Positions 44,501-53,614 of a stretch of 64,000 nt of DNA are shown here, piece after piece (within the stretch, counting starts at the first letter, position 1; the number at the start of each line of letters is the position of its first letter). The stretch spans positions 62,001-126,000 of the forward strand of contig NC_010571.1 in assembly GCF_000019965.1 (NCBI RefSeq). Direction: 5' to 3'. This DNA comes from Opitutus terrae PB90-1 (lineage in GTDB: Bacteria; Verrucomicrobiota; Verrucomicrobiia; Opitutales; Opitutaceae). The translations under genes and the position numbers were made by a program. A model generated the notes under the pieces. That model was not told where the DNA came from. It worked only from the letters and a program-made list of their open reading frames with translations, and did not search any database.

Positions 44501-46447
44501 GTGCGCACCAAAGTCACGCTCGTCCTGCTGCTCCTGAACGTCGCGCTGTTCTTCTTCATTTTCCGCTTCGAACGCCGCTGGCGCATCGAGGAAAGCTGGA
44601 AGGAGGCCCGCCGCCGCGTGCTCGGCGCCGAAGCCGCGGACATTCGCTCGATCGAAATCACCGGCGCCAACCGCGACCTCGCGCTGGCCCGCCGCGGCGA
44701 CACGTGGTTCGTGACCAAGCCGCTGGAGTGGCCCGCCAATCCGAGTGCCGTCGACCGGATCATCAAGGAGCTCCAGCTGCTCGATCACGAAACGAGTTTC
44801 TTCGTGCGCGATCTGGCCAAGAACGGCCAGTCGCTCGCCGACTACGGCCTGGAGCAGCCGCGGCTGATCGTCACGTTCGCGTCCGGTGAACCGGGCTCCG
44901 GCACGCCGACGCGCACCACCACGCTGCGGCTCGGCGATCTGACGAAGGACGGCATTCGGCTCTACGTGCTTTCGCCCGACGGCGAGCGGATCCACGTCGT
45001 GAGCCAGAGCCTCGCGCGCACGCTCGCGATGACCTTCGAGGAAGTGCACGCGGAAACGGTGTTCACGATTCCCGTCTTCGAAGCGCGCTCGCTCAACCTA
45101 CAAACCGCGCCGCCGGCGAGCCTGCGGATCCGGCTGCGCCGCGACGGCAGCCGCTGGACCTTCGAGGCGCCGATCAACGCCCGCGCCAGCAAGACCAAGA
45201 CCGAGCTCGCGATCAACGACCTCAACGCGCTGCGCGTGAAATCGTTTGTGACCGAGAACCCTCCCGCCACGCTGCCGGCGGACAAGCCGTCGCTCCGGAT
45301 CACGCTCGAGGGCAACAATCGCCGGGAGACGCTGATCCTCGGCGATGCGCTCGGCACCACCGCCATTCCCCAGGGGCCCACCAAGGTCCCCGACGTGGAA
45401 TATTACGCCCAGCTCGACGGCCGCGGCGCGTTGTTCACCGTCGCGATCAAGGACGATCTGCGCAAGACGCTCGACCAGGCGCAGGTCGAGTTGCGCGAGT
45501 CCCGGCTGCTCGACTTCGATCCGCGCGCCGTCACCGCGCTCACGCTCGCCGCGCCCAACCAGCCGCAGCTCACGCTGCAGCGGCTCGAAACCGGTGCGCA
45601 GCCGACCGACAGCAGCGCGTGGCAAATCGTGGTGCGCGCCGGCGCGGCGCAGGGGCCGCAGACGTTGCCGGCCGATGCGGCCTCGGTGAACCGGCTGCTC
45701 GAGCAGCTCTCCCTCCTCGCCGCGATCAGTTTCCAGAGCGATGCCCCGCGCGACGCCGAACTCGAGGCGTGGGGTTTCAACCGGCCCGAGCGCGAGATCA
45801 CGCTGACGGTGCCCGGCACGCCTCCGGTGAGATTGCAGATCGGCCAGCCGACGCGCCGCGACGGCCCCGCCTATGCCAAGCTCGCCGACGACGTCTCGGT
45901 CTACGCGGTCGATCCCGAAATTCTCCGCGAAACGCCGGTCGCCGTGCGCGCCTGGCGCGAACGGCTGTTGCGCGACCTGCCCGCCGGCGCACGCATCACC
46001 GCGCTCCAGCTCACCGATCTCATCGAGAAACGCATGATCCTCGACACGACCGTCGACAATAACGGCCAGCCTACCGCGATGGTTCCTGCGCCCGACGCCG
46101 TGCCGAAGATCCTCGCGAGCCTACGGCGGCTGCGCGCGCAGGAGTTCGTACTCGACCAATTCGCCGATCGCGTCGTGGCCGCAGGTGAGGAACGCCCGTG
46201 GCGCTATCAACTCACCGCGACGATCACGTTGACCGGCGGCGCCGGCGAACAGACCAGCACCACGACGCTGTTTCTCACGCCACGGCTCGGCGGCGGCCGC
46301 CAGCTCGCGGGTTCGCCCGCGAACGAGTTCAACGCCGTGTTCGAGATCGAACAGCCCTTGCTCGATGCGTTGTGGCAGTTGACCGAAGGACCGCGCGATC
46401 CCGGGCCCACGCCGCCGGCGAACGCCACGACTCCGCCGTCCGCGTAG
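44501..46447 (+). CDS. DUF4340-domain protein of the gliding-type ABC operon
   Basis: A 648-residue protein with an N-terminal anchor (residues 4-22, KVTLVLLLLNVALFFFIF) and a long extracytoplasmic region with DUF4340-type repeats: IRSIEITGANRDLALARRGD, the WFVTKPLEWPAN segment, then LADYGLEQPRLIVTF and similar blocks recurring near residues 240 and 400. The start is GTG. Such proteins follow GldG-like genes in many phyla and may form part of the transport complex. C-terminus is Pro/Ala-rich. Confidence 0.85.
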   Translation: MRTKVTLVLLLLNVALFFFIFRFERRWRIEESWKEARRRVLGAEAADIRSIEITGANRDLALARRGDTWFVTKPLEWPANPSAVDRIIKELQLLDHETSFFVRDLAKNGQSLADYGLEQPRLIVTFASGEPGSGTPTRTTTLRLGDLTKDGIRLYVLSPDGERIHVVSQSLARTLAMTFEEVHAETVFTIPVFEARSLNLQTAPPASLRIRLRRDGSRWTFEAPINARASKTKTELAINDLNALRVKSFVTENPPATLPADKPSLRITLEGNNRRETLILGDALGTTAIPQGPTKVPDVEYYAQLDGRGALFTVAIKDDLRKTLDQAQVELRESRLLDFDPRAVTALTLAAPNQPQLTLQRLETGAQPTDSSAWQIVVRAGAAQGPQTLPADAASVNRLLEQLSLLAAISFQSDAPRDAELEAWGFNRPEREITLTVPGTPPVRLQIGQPTRRDGPAYAKLADDVSVYAVDPEILRETPVAVRAWRERLLRDLPAGARITALQLTDLIEKRMILDTTVDNNGQPTAMVPAPDAVPKILASLRRLRAQEFVLDQFADRVVAAGEERPWRYQLTATITLTGGAGEQTSTTTLFLTPRLGGGRQLAGSPANEFNAVFEIEQPLLDALWQLTEGPRDPGPTPPANATTPPSA

Positions 46448-46482
46448 AGGTTGTCATGGATTTTCGAACCGCTGTTTCCGAG

Positions 46483-46554
46483 GTAGGGCGGGCATTCCGC
46501 TGCCCGCCGGGAGTTCGCTCGACATCCGCGGCGCTCACGGAGTGAGCGCCCTAC
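46483..46554. repeat. GTAGGGCG REP pair
   Basis: GTAGGGCGGGCATTCCGCTG at 46483 opens one hairpin (GGCGGGC with GCCCGCC), and GCGCCCTAC at 46546-46554 closes the opposite one. It lies in the 266-base gap between the DUF4340 gene and the AsmA-like gene. The remainder of this gap shows no gene. Confidence 0.65.
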
Positions 46555-46713
46555 CCAAGCTGCTTCTCGATCAAAGCGCATGAGCGCCCCTCGCCCTCAT
46601 TCCTCATTCCGCACGGTACACCGAGACCGTCGTCTGGAGCCGCGACGCCCTCGTCGCGGCATTCGCACCCGCCGTTCTGCGGGCCCGTCCCGCCGCGGTT
46701 TTCCGCCTAGCCC

Positions 46714-49494
46714 ATGAGCGAGCGGTCCAAGCCCGTGCTGCAAGCACTGCGTTTCTGCGCCGATTGCGTGCTGCTGCTCGCGTGCTGGGTGCTTTGGCTC
46801 GCGCTGGGCGCGCTGCTGGCGTTGCAGATCGCCGTGATTGTCTCGAAGGAATTCGACGTGCCCGGCTTCGCGTTGCGATCGCTCGAGGAGAAATTCAACG
46901 CCTCCGACGTGCATGCGCATTTCGGCCGCGCGCGCTTCGATGTGCGCGGCGGCATCCTCCTCGAGAATCTACAGCTCACCTTGCCGGAATTCGCCGAGCC
47001 CGTGGTCGACCTGCGCGCGGCCTACGTGGAATTGGATCCGTGGTCGCTGCTCGCCGGCCGGTTTCAGCCTCACCGGGTACAGGCCACCGGCGCGCGGCTG
47101 TTCGTGCCGGCCATGTTCGCGCCCAGCGGCCGACACGAGGAGATTGTCAGCGAGCTGGACCTGTCGGTGTTGCCGGGAGACCGGGAGGTCCAGATCGAGT
47201 CGGCCAGCGGCCGGCTCGCCGGCGTCGCCGTGGCGCTGCGGGGCCGCGTCGCCCTGCCGGCGCGCCCGGACACCGGAAAGATCGCCCCACTCCCGCTGCT
47301 GCAGACCCTCGCGCGAAACTACCCCGCACTCAGCCGTCAGCTCGTTCGCGTGCGGGAACAGCTGGCGCCGCTGGATGGGCCGGAACTCGATGTCGTGCTG
47401 CAACCAGTCGCCGCGCGCGGCGCGCTGGCGAAGGTGGTGCTCACCGCCACCGCGCTCTCGTATCCGCGTTTCAGTGATCTGCGCGCCGCCAACGTCCGCG
47501 CGCTCACGCAGCTGCCGCTGCTCGGCGACACGCCTTACCTCACGCCGCTGCACGTCACCGCGGCGGAAGTTACCGTCGGCGAAGCACGCGCGCGCCACGT
47601 CGAAGCGGATGTCACCGGACTGCTCGAGCCCGCGCACTTTTATTACACGCCGCAGACACTGCGGCTGACTGCGGCGGAGCTCGGCGCCCGCGGTTTCCAG
47701 CTCGAGCACCTCGCGGCCGGGCTGCAGCCGCAGCCGTTGCCCCTGGTACGGGGCGAGTTGATCGCGCGCAGCCTCGGCCGCCCGATCGCGCTCTCGGGCG
47801 AGGCCGATCTCACCGGCCGTACCGCGGACGTGGTTTTCCAAGGCGAGCTTTCCCCGGAGCTGATGAAGCCCCTCGCCGCGCTGCTGCCCCGCGATCCGCG
47901 CCCGTTCGTCGGTTTTGGTCAGCCGCTCACCGTCGACGCGCGCGCGCGGTTCGGGCGCGGATGGAAGTTCGAACACGCCGCCGGCCGGCTCGCCGCGCGC
48001 GAGATCGATGCCTACCACGTGCCGCTGGATTCCGTGGCGGGGGAGTTCGAATTCGATGGCCGCCGCTTCACCGCCCGGCACGCGCGGGCGCGATTGGGCG
48101 AGGATTTTGCCCGCGGCTCGTTCACGCAGGATTTGCGCACGCGCGAATATCGTTTCGTGCTCGACGGGCGGCTGCGGCCCGCGCACATCGGCGGCTGGTT
48201 CCGCTCGTGGTGGACGGAATTCTTCGAGCACTTCGAATTTCCGGACGCGCCGCCCGACGCGAGCGTCGACGTGCACGGCTGGTGGCGCGATGGCTGGAAG
48301 ACGACGGTGTTTCTCTTCGCCGAAAGCAACCACGCGTTGATCCGCGGCGCCGAGCTCGACTACGCGCGCACGTTGATGTTCATCCGCCCGAATTTCATCG
48401 ACGGACTCGAGCTCTACGGCACGCGCGGCACCGGCGAGATTCGCGGCGAGTTCACGCGCGGTTACGATTTCGAGCGACGTGACTGGACGCACCTCGCCTT
48501 CACCTTCGCTTCCGGCATCGATTTGGAAACCGGCGCGGCGCTTCTCGGCCCGAAGCTGGGCCCGCGGCTGGCGCCGTATCGGTTTGCGGAACCACCGCGC
48601 TTGAAGGTAAGCGGCCAGTTCGACGGACCCGCCGCGCCTGGCGGCGAACACCAGAATCTCCAGATCGACGCCAGCAGCCTCGGCGAATTCTCGGCCTACG
48701 AATTTCCGGGCCAAAACCTCAGCTTTATCGCGACGCTCAAGGACGACGAGCTTGGCATTGAGAACATCAGCGCCGACATCGCGGGCGGCGCGGTCGCCGG
48801 CCGGGCCCGGATCTGGGGGCGGGAGCCGGAGCGGCGGATCCGTTTCGAGGGCACCGTGCACCAGGCCAACCTCGGGCTCGCGGTCACGACGGTCTCGCAG
48901 CATCTGGCCCGTCGCCGCGGCGACTCCGTTCCGCGCGCCGAGCGCGTCCAGCCCGGCTACAACACGGCGAAACTCGAGCTGGCCGCCTCGGCCGAGGGCC
49001 GCGTCGATGATCCGCTCAGTTTCACCGGCAACGGCAGCGCGTCGATCGTCGGCCCCGAACTCGGACAGGTTCGGCTGCTCGGCCTTTTGTCGGACCTGCT
49101 GAACTTCACTGCGCTCCGGTTCACGCATGCCCAAGGCAACTTCAAGATCGAGGGGCCCAAGGTCTCTTTCCCGTCCGTCAACGTCACGGGCGCAAATTCA
49201 GCCATCCAGGCCCACGGCAGTTACTCGCTGGCCCGCCGCGAGTTGGATTTCAACGCCCGAGTCTATCCCTTCCAGGAAAGCTCCTCCCTCCTCCAGAACG
49301 TCGTCGGCGTCATGCTCACACCGCTGTCGGCGGTGCTGGAAGTGAAGTTAACTGGGGGGCTGGACGAGCCGAAATGGGCCTTTGTGATCGGTCCGACCAA
49401 CCTCTTCCGCGCCCTTTCCGAACCCACGGAATCCGCGGCTCCGCCCCCCGGCAACTCCTCTTCCGCCTCACCGTCGGAAACGTCTGGTCGCTGA
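46714..49494 (+). CDS. AsmA-like envelope protein
   Basis: A 926-residue protein with an N-terminal membrane helix (about residues 17-42, CVLLLACWVLWLALGALLAL) and a very long beta-rich periplasmic part. Repeating strands such as ENLQLTLPEFAEPVVDLRAA and WSLLAGRFQPHRVQATGARL, plus a C-terminal AsmA_2-type block (DLLNFTALRFTHAQGNFKIE and GVMLTPLSAVLEVKLTGG), fit the AsmA/YhdP/TamB group that forms lipid-conducting grooves between the membranes. It likely affects outer-membrane lipid supply. The tail is Pro/Ser-rich. Monocistronic. Confidence 0.82.
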   Translation: MSERSKPVLQALRFCADCVLLLACWVLWLALGALLALQIAVIVSKEFDVPGFALRSLEEKFNASDVHAHFGRARFDVRGGILLENLQLTLPEFAEPVVDLRAAYVELDPWSLLAGRFQPHRVQATGARLFVPAMFAPSGRHEEIVSELDLSVLPGDREVQIESASGRLAGVAVALRGRVALPARPDTGKIAPLPLLQTLARNYPALSRQLVRVREQLAPLDGPELDVVLQPVAARGALAKVVLTATALSYPRFSDLRAANVRALTQLPLLGDTPYLTPLHVTAAEVTVGEARARHVEADVTGLLEPAHFYYTPQTLRLTAAELGARGFQLEHLAAGLQPQPLPLVRGELIARSLGRPIALSGEADLTGRTADVVFQGELSPELMKPLAALLPRDPRPFVGFGQPLTVDARARFGRGWKFEHAAGRLAAREIDAYHVPLDSVAGEFEFDGRRFTARHARARLGEDFARGSFTQDLRTREYRFVLDGRLRPAHIGGWFRSWWTEFFEHFEFPDAPPDASVDVHGWWRDGWKTTVFLFAESNHALIRGAELDYARTLMFIRPNFIDGLELYGTRGTGEIRGEFTRGYDFERRDWTHLAFTFASGIDLETGAALLGPKLGPRLAPYRFAEPPRLKVSGQFDGPAAPGGEHQNLQIDASSLGEFSAYEFPGQNLSFIATLKDDELGIENISADIAGGAVAGRARIWGREPERRIRFEGTVHQANLGLAVTTVSQHLARRRGDSVPRAERVQPGYNTAKLELAASAEGRVDDPLSFTGNGSASIVGPELGQVRLLGLLSDLLNFTALRFTHAQGNFKIEGPKVSFPSVNVTGANSAIQAHGSYSLARRELDFNARVYPFQESSSLLQNVVGVMLTPLSAVLEVKLTGGLDEPKWAFVIGPTNLFRALSEPTESAAPPPGNSSSASPSETSGR

Positions 49495-49567
49495 TCTCCG
49501 TGCGGTTGCCGGCGGAAAACACATTGATCCATTCCTGCGCGGCCCCTTAACTAGGGGGAAACCCTCA

Positions 49568-52500
49568 ATGCCCTTTCTGCCCACATTACCCCGCAGAACC
49601 TGGCTGGAGCGATCGTCCCTCCTGATTGCGAGCTTGCTGCTCGTGATCGGGGTATCGACGTTGGTGGGCACGTGGGCGGGGGTGGAGGCCTTCGTGCAGC
49701 CGTCGCCTCAGGCCGCTTCCATCAAAGCGAACGAAGCGCTGTGTTTCACCCTCCTCGGGCTGGTGCTGCTGGCGATCGAGCTGGGCCGGCCGATGGCCAG
49801 CTGGGCGGCCGTGATTCCCGCAGCGATCGCCGCGCTGTCGCTCGCCGAGCACGCGCTGCGAATCAACCTCGGCCTGGATGAACTGTTCGGCACCGACCGG
49901 TGGCTGGTCGATACCGCACATCCCGGACGGATGTCGGCGATGTCCGCGTGCAGCATCCTGCTCGTCTCGCTGGCGCTGACGTGGCGCAGCCTGCGGCGCG
50001 GCACCCCCGCGCGACTTTTCACGGAGGCGGTGATCAGCTCGCTCGTTGCCTCTGGCGGTTTTTCCACATTGCTCGGTTACGCCGTCAGCCTGCCGGCGGT
50101 TTACCGCTGGGGCACCCACACCGCCACTTCGCCGCTCGCCGCCGCCGCTCTCCTGGTGCTGGGCGTCGGCCTGCTCATCCTGGCTTGGCGGGAAACGATG
50201 AACGCCGGCGGCGGTCCGCCCGCGTGGTCGCCGATGCCCGCGATCGTCGGCTGCCTCACGTTCACGCTGATCCTTTGGATCGGGTTGCGCGAACGCGAAA
50301 CCGTCTACCTCGGCGCGAAGACGCAGACGGAGATGGATTCGCTGGCGACGAGTTTCAAATACGAGTTCGACCGGCAGGCCGCCGCCATCGAGCGACTCGC
50401 CCGCATGTGGGCGGATGGCGCGCTGACCGCCGAAGCCGTGTGGGAGGTCGACGCGGGCTCCCAATGGCAGGATTCGTCGGGCCGGCTCGGGATCCTGTCG
50501 ATCGCGGTGCTCAATCCCGAGCTGCGCACGATCTGGGTTTATCCGCGCGAGGAGAACGCCACGGCGATTTCGCTGGATCATGCGATGGATCCGGTGCGGC
50601 AGGCGGCGATCGCCGCCGCGCGCATCAATCGCGGCCCGGTCATCTCCGGCACGACGGAACTCGGCGGCCGGGGCCACGGCGTGGTCATCTATGCCCCGAT
50701 CATCCGGCAGGGTGTGGCGAGCGGGTACGTCGCCGCCGAGTTCCTCTACCGCACCTTTTTCAGCAGCGTCATCGCCGAACGGAAAATCGAGGACGGGCAC
50801 CTCGTCGAGGTGAAGATCGGCGCGGAGGAGGCGTATCGCACCGTGCTGCAGCCGAAGGAGCAACGCCACGATGCGCTGCTCATCGACAAGACCTACCCGA
50901 TGTTCGACCGCCGCGTCCGCGTGACGATGACGCCGCGCACTGAGGCGCTCCAAAACGACCGGCGCTATCTCCCCGAGCTGGCGCTCGGCGCGGGCATCGG
51001 CATCGCACTGCTGCTGGGCCTGAGCGTGCACCTCGCGCGGGGCGCACGCGCCGGACAACATGCGGCCGAGCTTTCGAACAAGAAGCTCCACGCCGAAAAC
51101 GAGGAACGCCGCCGCATCGAGGCGCGGCTGAAGGTTTCGGACGAGCGCCTGCGGCTCGCGCTCGACTCGACGCAGATCGGCATTTTCGAGTGGAACGTCG
51201 CCGCCGGCCACGTCTACTACAGCTCCGGACTCTGGGCGATGCTGGGCTACGAGCACAGCCGGATGTCGGCGACCGTCGCCGCCTGGCAGTCGCTGATTCA
51301 CCCCGACGATCTGCCCACCTATCGCCGCCGCGTCGACTCGCAGCTCAACGGCGTGGCGTCGTTCATTGAACCGGAATTCCGCGTCAAATCCCACGGGGGT
51401 GAGTGGCGCTGGGTTTACACCCGCTCCAAGACCGTGGCGGCCAGCACCAGCGGCCGCCCGACCCGGATCATCGGCACCGTCCAAGACATCACCGCCCGCC
51501 GCGAAGCGGAACAGGCGCTGCGCGAAAGCCAGGCCGAGACCCGCAAGCTCTCGCTCGTCGCCGCCAAGACTGACAACCCGGTACTCATCATCTCGCCCGC
51601 CGGCTCGATCGAGTGGGTCAACGAAAGCTTCAGCCGGGTCATGGAGTATTCGCTCGACGAGGTCGTCGGCCGATCCCCCATCGACTTCGTCGCCGCCGCT
51701 GAGACCGACGCCCGCACGCTGCAGGAAATCGACGCCGCGATCGCGCAGGGCCGCGCCCACTCCGGCGACGTGGTGACCCACTCCAAGCGCGGCCGCAAAT
51801 ACCACCTGCGCGTCGAGCTCCAGCCGGTGCGCAACGACGCCGGGCAGCTGCAGAACTTCATCGTCATCGAGACCGACATCACCGCGCGGGTCGACACGGA
51901 GCTGGCGCTGCGCCGGGCGAAGACCGAAGCCGACGAGGCGTCGCGCGCGAAGAGCGACTTCCTCGCCTCGATGTCGCACGAGATCCGCACCCCGATGAAC
52001 GGCGTGATCGGCATGACCAGCCTCCTCATGGAGACGGATCTCAGCCCGGAGCAGCGGGACTTCGTCAACACGATCCGCACCTCCGGCGAAGCGCTGCTCA
52101 CGATCATCAACGACATCCTCGACTTCTCCAAGATTGAGTCGGGCAAGATGGATCTCGAGCACCTGCCGTTCGAGCTGGCGACCTGCCTCGAGGAATCGCT
52201 CGACCTGTTCGCGTTACAGGCCTCCGCCAAGCATCTCGAGCTCGCTTACCACATCGCGCCAGACGTGCCGGAATGGATCATCGGCGACATCACCCGGCTC
52301 CGGCAGATCGTGGTGAACCTGGTAAACAACGCGGTGAAGTTCACGTCCGCCGGCAGCATCGCGATCGAGGTCCGGCGGCGGCCGCCCACCGTTCCCGCCA
52401 ACCTGAAACGCTTTCCCCTGGAGTTCGTGGTGCGCGACACCGGTATCGGCATTCCCGCGGAGCGACTCGATCGGCTCTTCAAGGCGTTCAGCCAGGTCGA

Positions 52501-53509
52501 TTCGTCGACGACGCGCAAATACGGCGGCACCGGTCTCGGCCTGGCGATCTGCCAGCGCCTGAGCATCCTGATGGGCGGCGGCATTCGTGTGGAGAGCAAG
52601 GTCGGCGAGGGTTCGTCGTTCATCTTTACGATCACGACCGAAGAGGCCGCCGCAGGCGCGCCACTCGTGGCTCCGCCCGACCTGGACCAACTCAAGGGCT
52701 GCCCCGTGCTGTGCGTCGAGGATCATCCGGTCGTGCAGCGACGGATCGCGGGCCTGCTGGAACCGTACGGCGCCACGTGTCACTTCGCCGCCAATGCCTT
52801 CGCGGGCGCCGCGCTGGCCGCCACGCTGCCTACGCCACCCGCGCTGGTCATCATCGATGGCGACGAGACCGAAGGTAGTTCGCCGCTGGAAGCCCTGCAG
52901 TCCATCAAGGCGCCGCGGCTGCTGATGCTCCCGTTTGGCCAGACCGCGCCGCCTCCGCCCGCCGACCGGCAGCCGTTCACCAGCATTTTCAAGCCTTTCA
53001 AAACGACCTCGTTCCTGCACGTGGTGAGCGCCCTGCTCAACCCCGCGACGCATACCGTCATCGCGACCGACACCACCGGACCGTTCACGCGGCGACTCGC
53101 GGAGGAGTTTCCACTCGATATCCTGCTGGCCGAGGACAACACCGTGAACCAGAAGGTCGCGCTGCGGTTCCTCGAGCGGCTCGGCTATCGCGCCGACGCC
53201 GTCAGCAATGGCCAGGAAGCCGTGACCACGCTGGCCGCGCGGCACTATCATCTCGTCCTGATGGACCTGCAGATGCCCGAGATGGACGGGCTGGAGGCCA
53301 GCCGGCAGATCCGAAAAAAGGTGCCCGCCTCGCGGCAACCGAAGATCGTCGCGCTCACCGCGAACGCGATGCAGGGCGACCGCGAGCGCTGCCTCGAAGC
53401 GGGCATGGACGATTATATTTCGAAGCCGGTGAAGCTCCACGAAATCGAGGCGGCGATCCGGCGGCTCTTCGCTTCGCGCGAGGCCAACACGCCGCAGACC
53501 ATCGGGTGA
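49568..53509 (+). CDS. Hybrid sensor histidine kinase with CHASE-like and PAS domains
   Basis: A 1313-residue sensor. Residues 1-225 have about seven helices (MASE-like), then a CHASE-like loop at about 240-465 (VIYAPIIRQGVASGYVAAEF) and a further helix. Two PAS domains lie at about 515-640 and 640-770. HisKA has phospho-His804 (ASMSHEIRTPMNG); the ATPase has NNAVKF, DTGIGIP and GGTGLGLAI. Two receivers follow: Asp1097 (VIIDGD) and Asp1233 (LMDLQMPEMDG), each with a KP loop. No HPt domain is attached, so an external phosphotransfer partner or receiver output is needed. AGGGGG lies 12 bases before the ATG. Confidence 0.92.
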   Translation: MPFLPTLPRRTWLERSSLLIASLLLVIGVSTLVGTWAGVEAFVQPSPQAASIKANEALCFTLLGLVLLAIELGRPMASWAAVIPAAIAALSLAEHALRINLGLDELFGTDRWLVDTAHPGRMSAMSACSILLVSLALTWRSLRRGTPARLFTEAVISSLVASGGFSTLLGYAVSLPAVYRWGTHTATSPLAAAALLVLGVGLLILAWRETMNAGGGPPAWSPMPAIVGCLTFTLILWIGLRERETVYLGAKTQTEMDSLATSFKYEFDRQAAAIERLARMWADGALTAEAVWEVDAGSQWQDSSGRLGILSIAVLNPELRTIWVYPREENATAISLDHAMDPVRQAAIAAARINRGPVISGTTELGGRGHGVVIYAPIIRQGVASGYVAAEFLYRTFFSSVIAERKIEDGHLVEVKIGAEEAYRTVLQPKEQRHDALLIDKTYPMFDRRVRVTMTPRTEALQNDRRYLPELALGAGIGIALLLGLSVHLARGARAGQHAAELSNKKLHAENEERRRIEARLKVSDERLRLALDSTQIGIFEWNVAAGHVYYSSGLWAMLGYEHSRMSATVAAWQSLIHPDDLPTYRRRVDSQLNGVASFIEPEFRVKSHGGEWRWVYTRSKTVAASTSGRPTRIIGTVQDITARREAEQALRESQAETRKLSLVAAKTDNPVLIISPAGSIEWVNESFSRVMEYSLDEVVGRSPIDFVAAAETDARTLQEIDAAIAQGRAHSGDVVTHSKRGRKYHLRVELQPVRNDAGQLQNFIVIETDITARVDTELALRRAKTEADEASRAKSDFLASMSHEIRTPMNGVIGMTSLLMETDLSPEQRDFVNTIRTSGEALLTIINDILDFSKIESGKMDLEHLPFELATCLEESLDLFALQASAKHLELAYHIAPDVPEWIIGDITRLRQIVVNLVNNAVKFTSAGSIAIEVRRRPPTVPANLKRFPLEFVVRDTGIGIPAERLDRLFKAFSQVDSSTTRKYGGTGLGLAICQRLSILMGGGIRVESKVGEGSSFIFTITTEEAAAGAPLVAPPDLDQLKGCPVLCVEDHPVVQRRIAGLLEPYGATCHFAANAFAGAALAATLPTPPALVIIDGDETEGSSPLEALQSIKAPRLLMLPFGQTAPPPPADRQPFTSIFKPFKTTSFLHVVSALLNPATHTVIATDTTGPFTRRLAEEFPLDILLAEDNTVNQKVALRFLERLGYRADAVSNGQEAVTTLAARHYHLVLMDLQMPEMDGLEASRQIRKKVPASRQPKIVALTANAMQGDRERCLEAGMDDYISKPVKLHEIEAAIRRLFASREANTPQTIG

Positions 53510-53558
53510 GGCGCGAGATTCCTCGCCACGCGCCGCGCCCTCGTCCCATCGGCTTGTT

Positions 53559-53606
53559 GTAGCCGGGGTCGGTGACCCCGGCTCGGGGCTTCCCGAGCCC
53601 GGCTAC
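53559..53606. repeat. GTAGCCGGGG REP pair
   Basis: GTAGCCGGGGTCGGTGACCC (from 53559) is a GTAG head plus hairpin; CCCGGCTAC at 53598-53606 is the inverted partner. It lies between two convergent genes, where it may also limit read-through, although no T-run is present. Confidence 0.7.
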
Positions 53607-53614
53607 ACCGACGA

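Noticed and set aside
49586-52162. An 858-codon open frame antisense to the hybrid kinase
   Set aside because: Same reason: low-complexity Arg/Asp/Gly-rich translation opposite a gene with intact kinase and receiver motifs.
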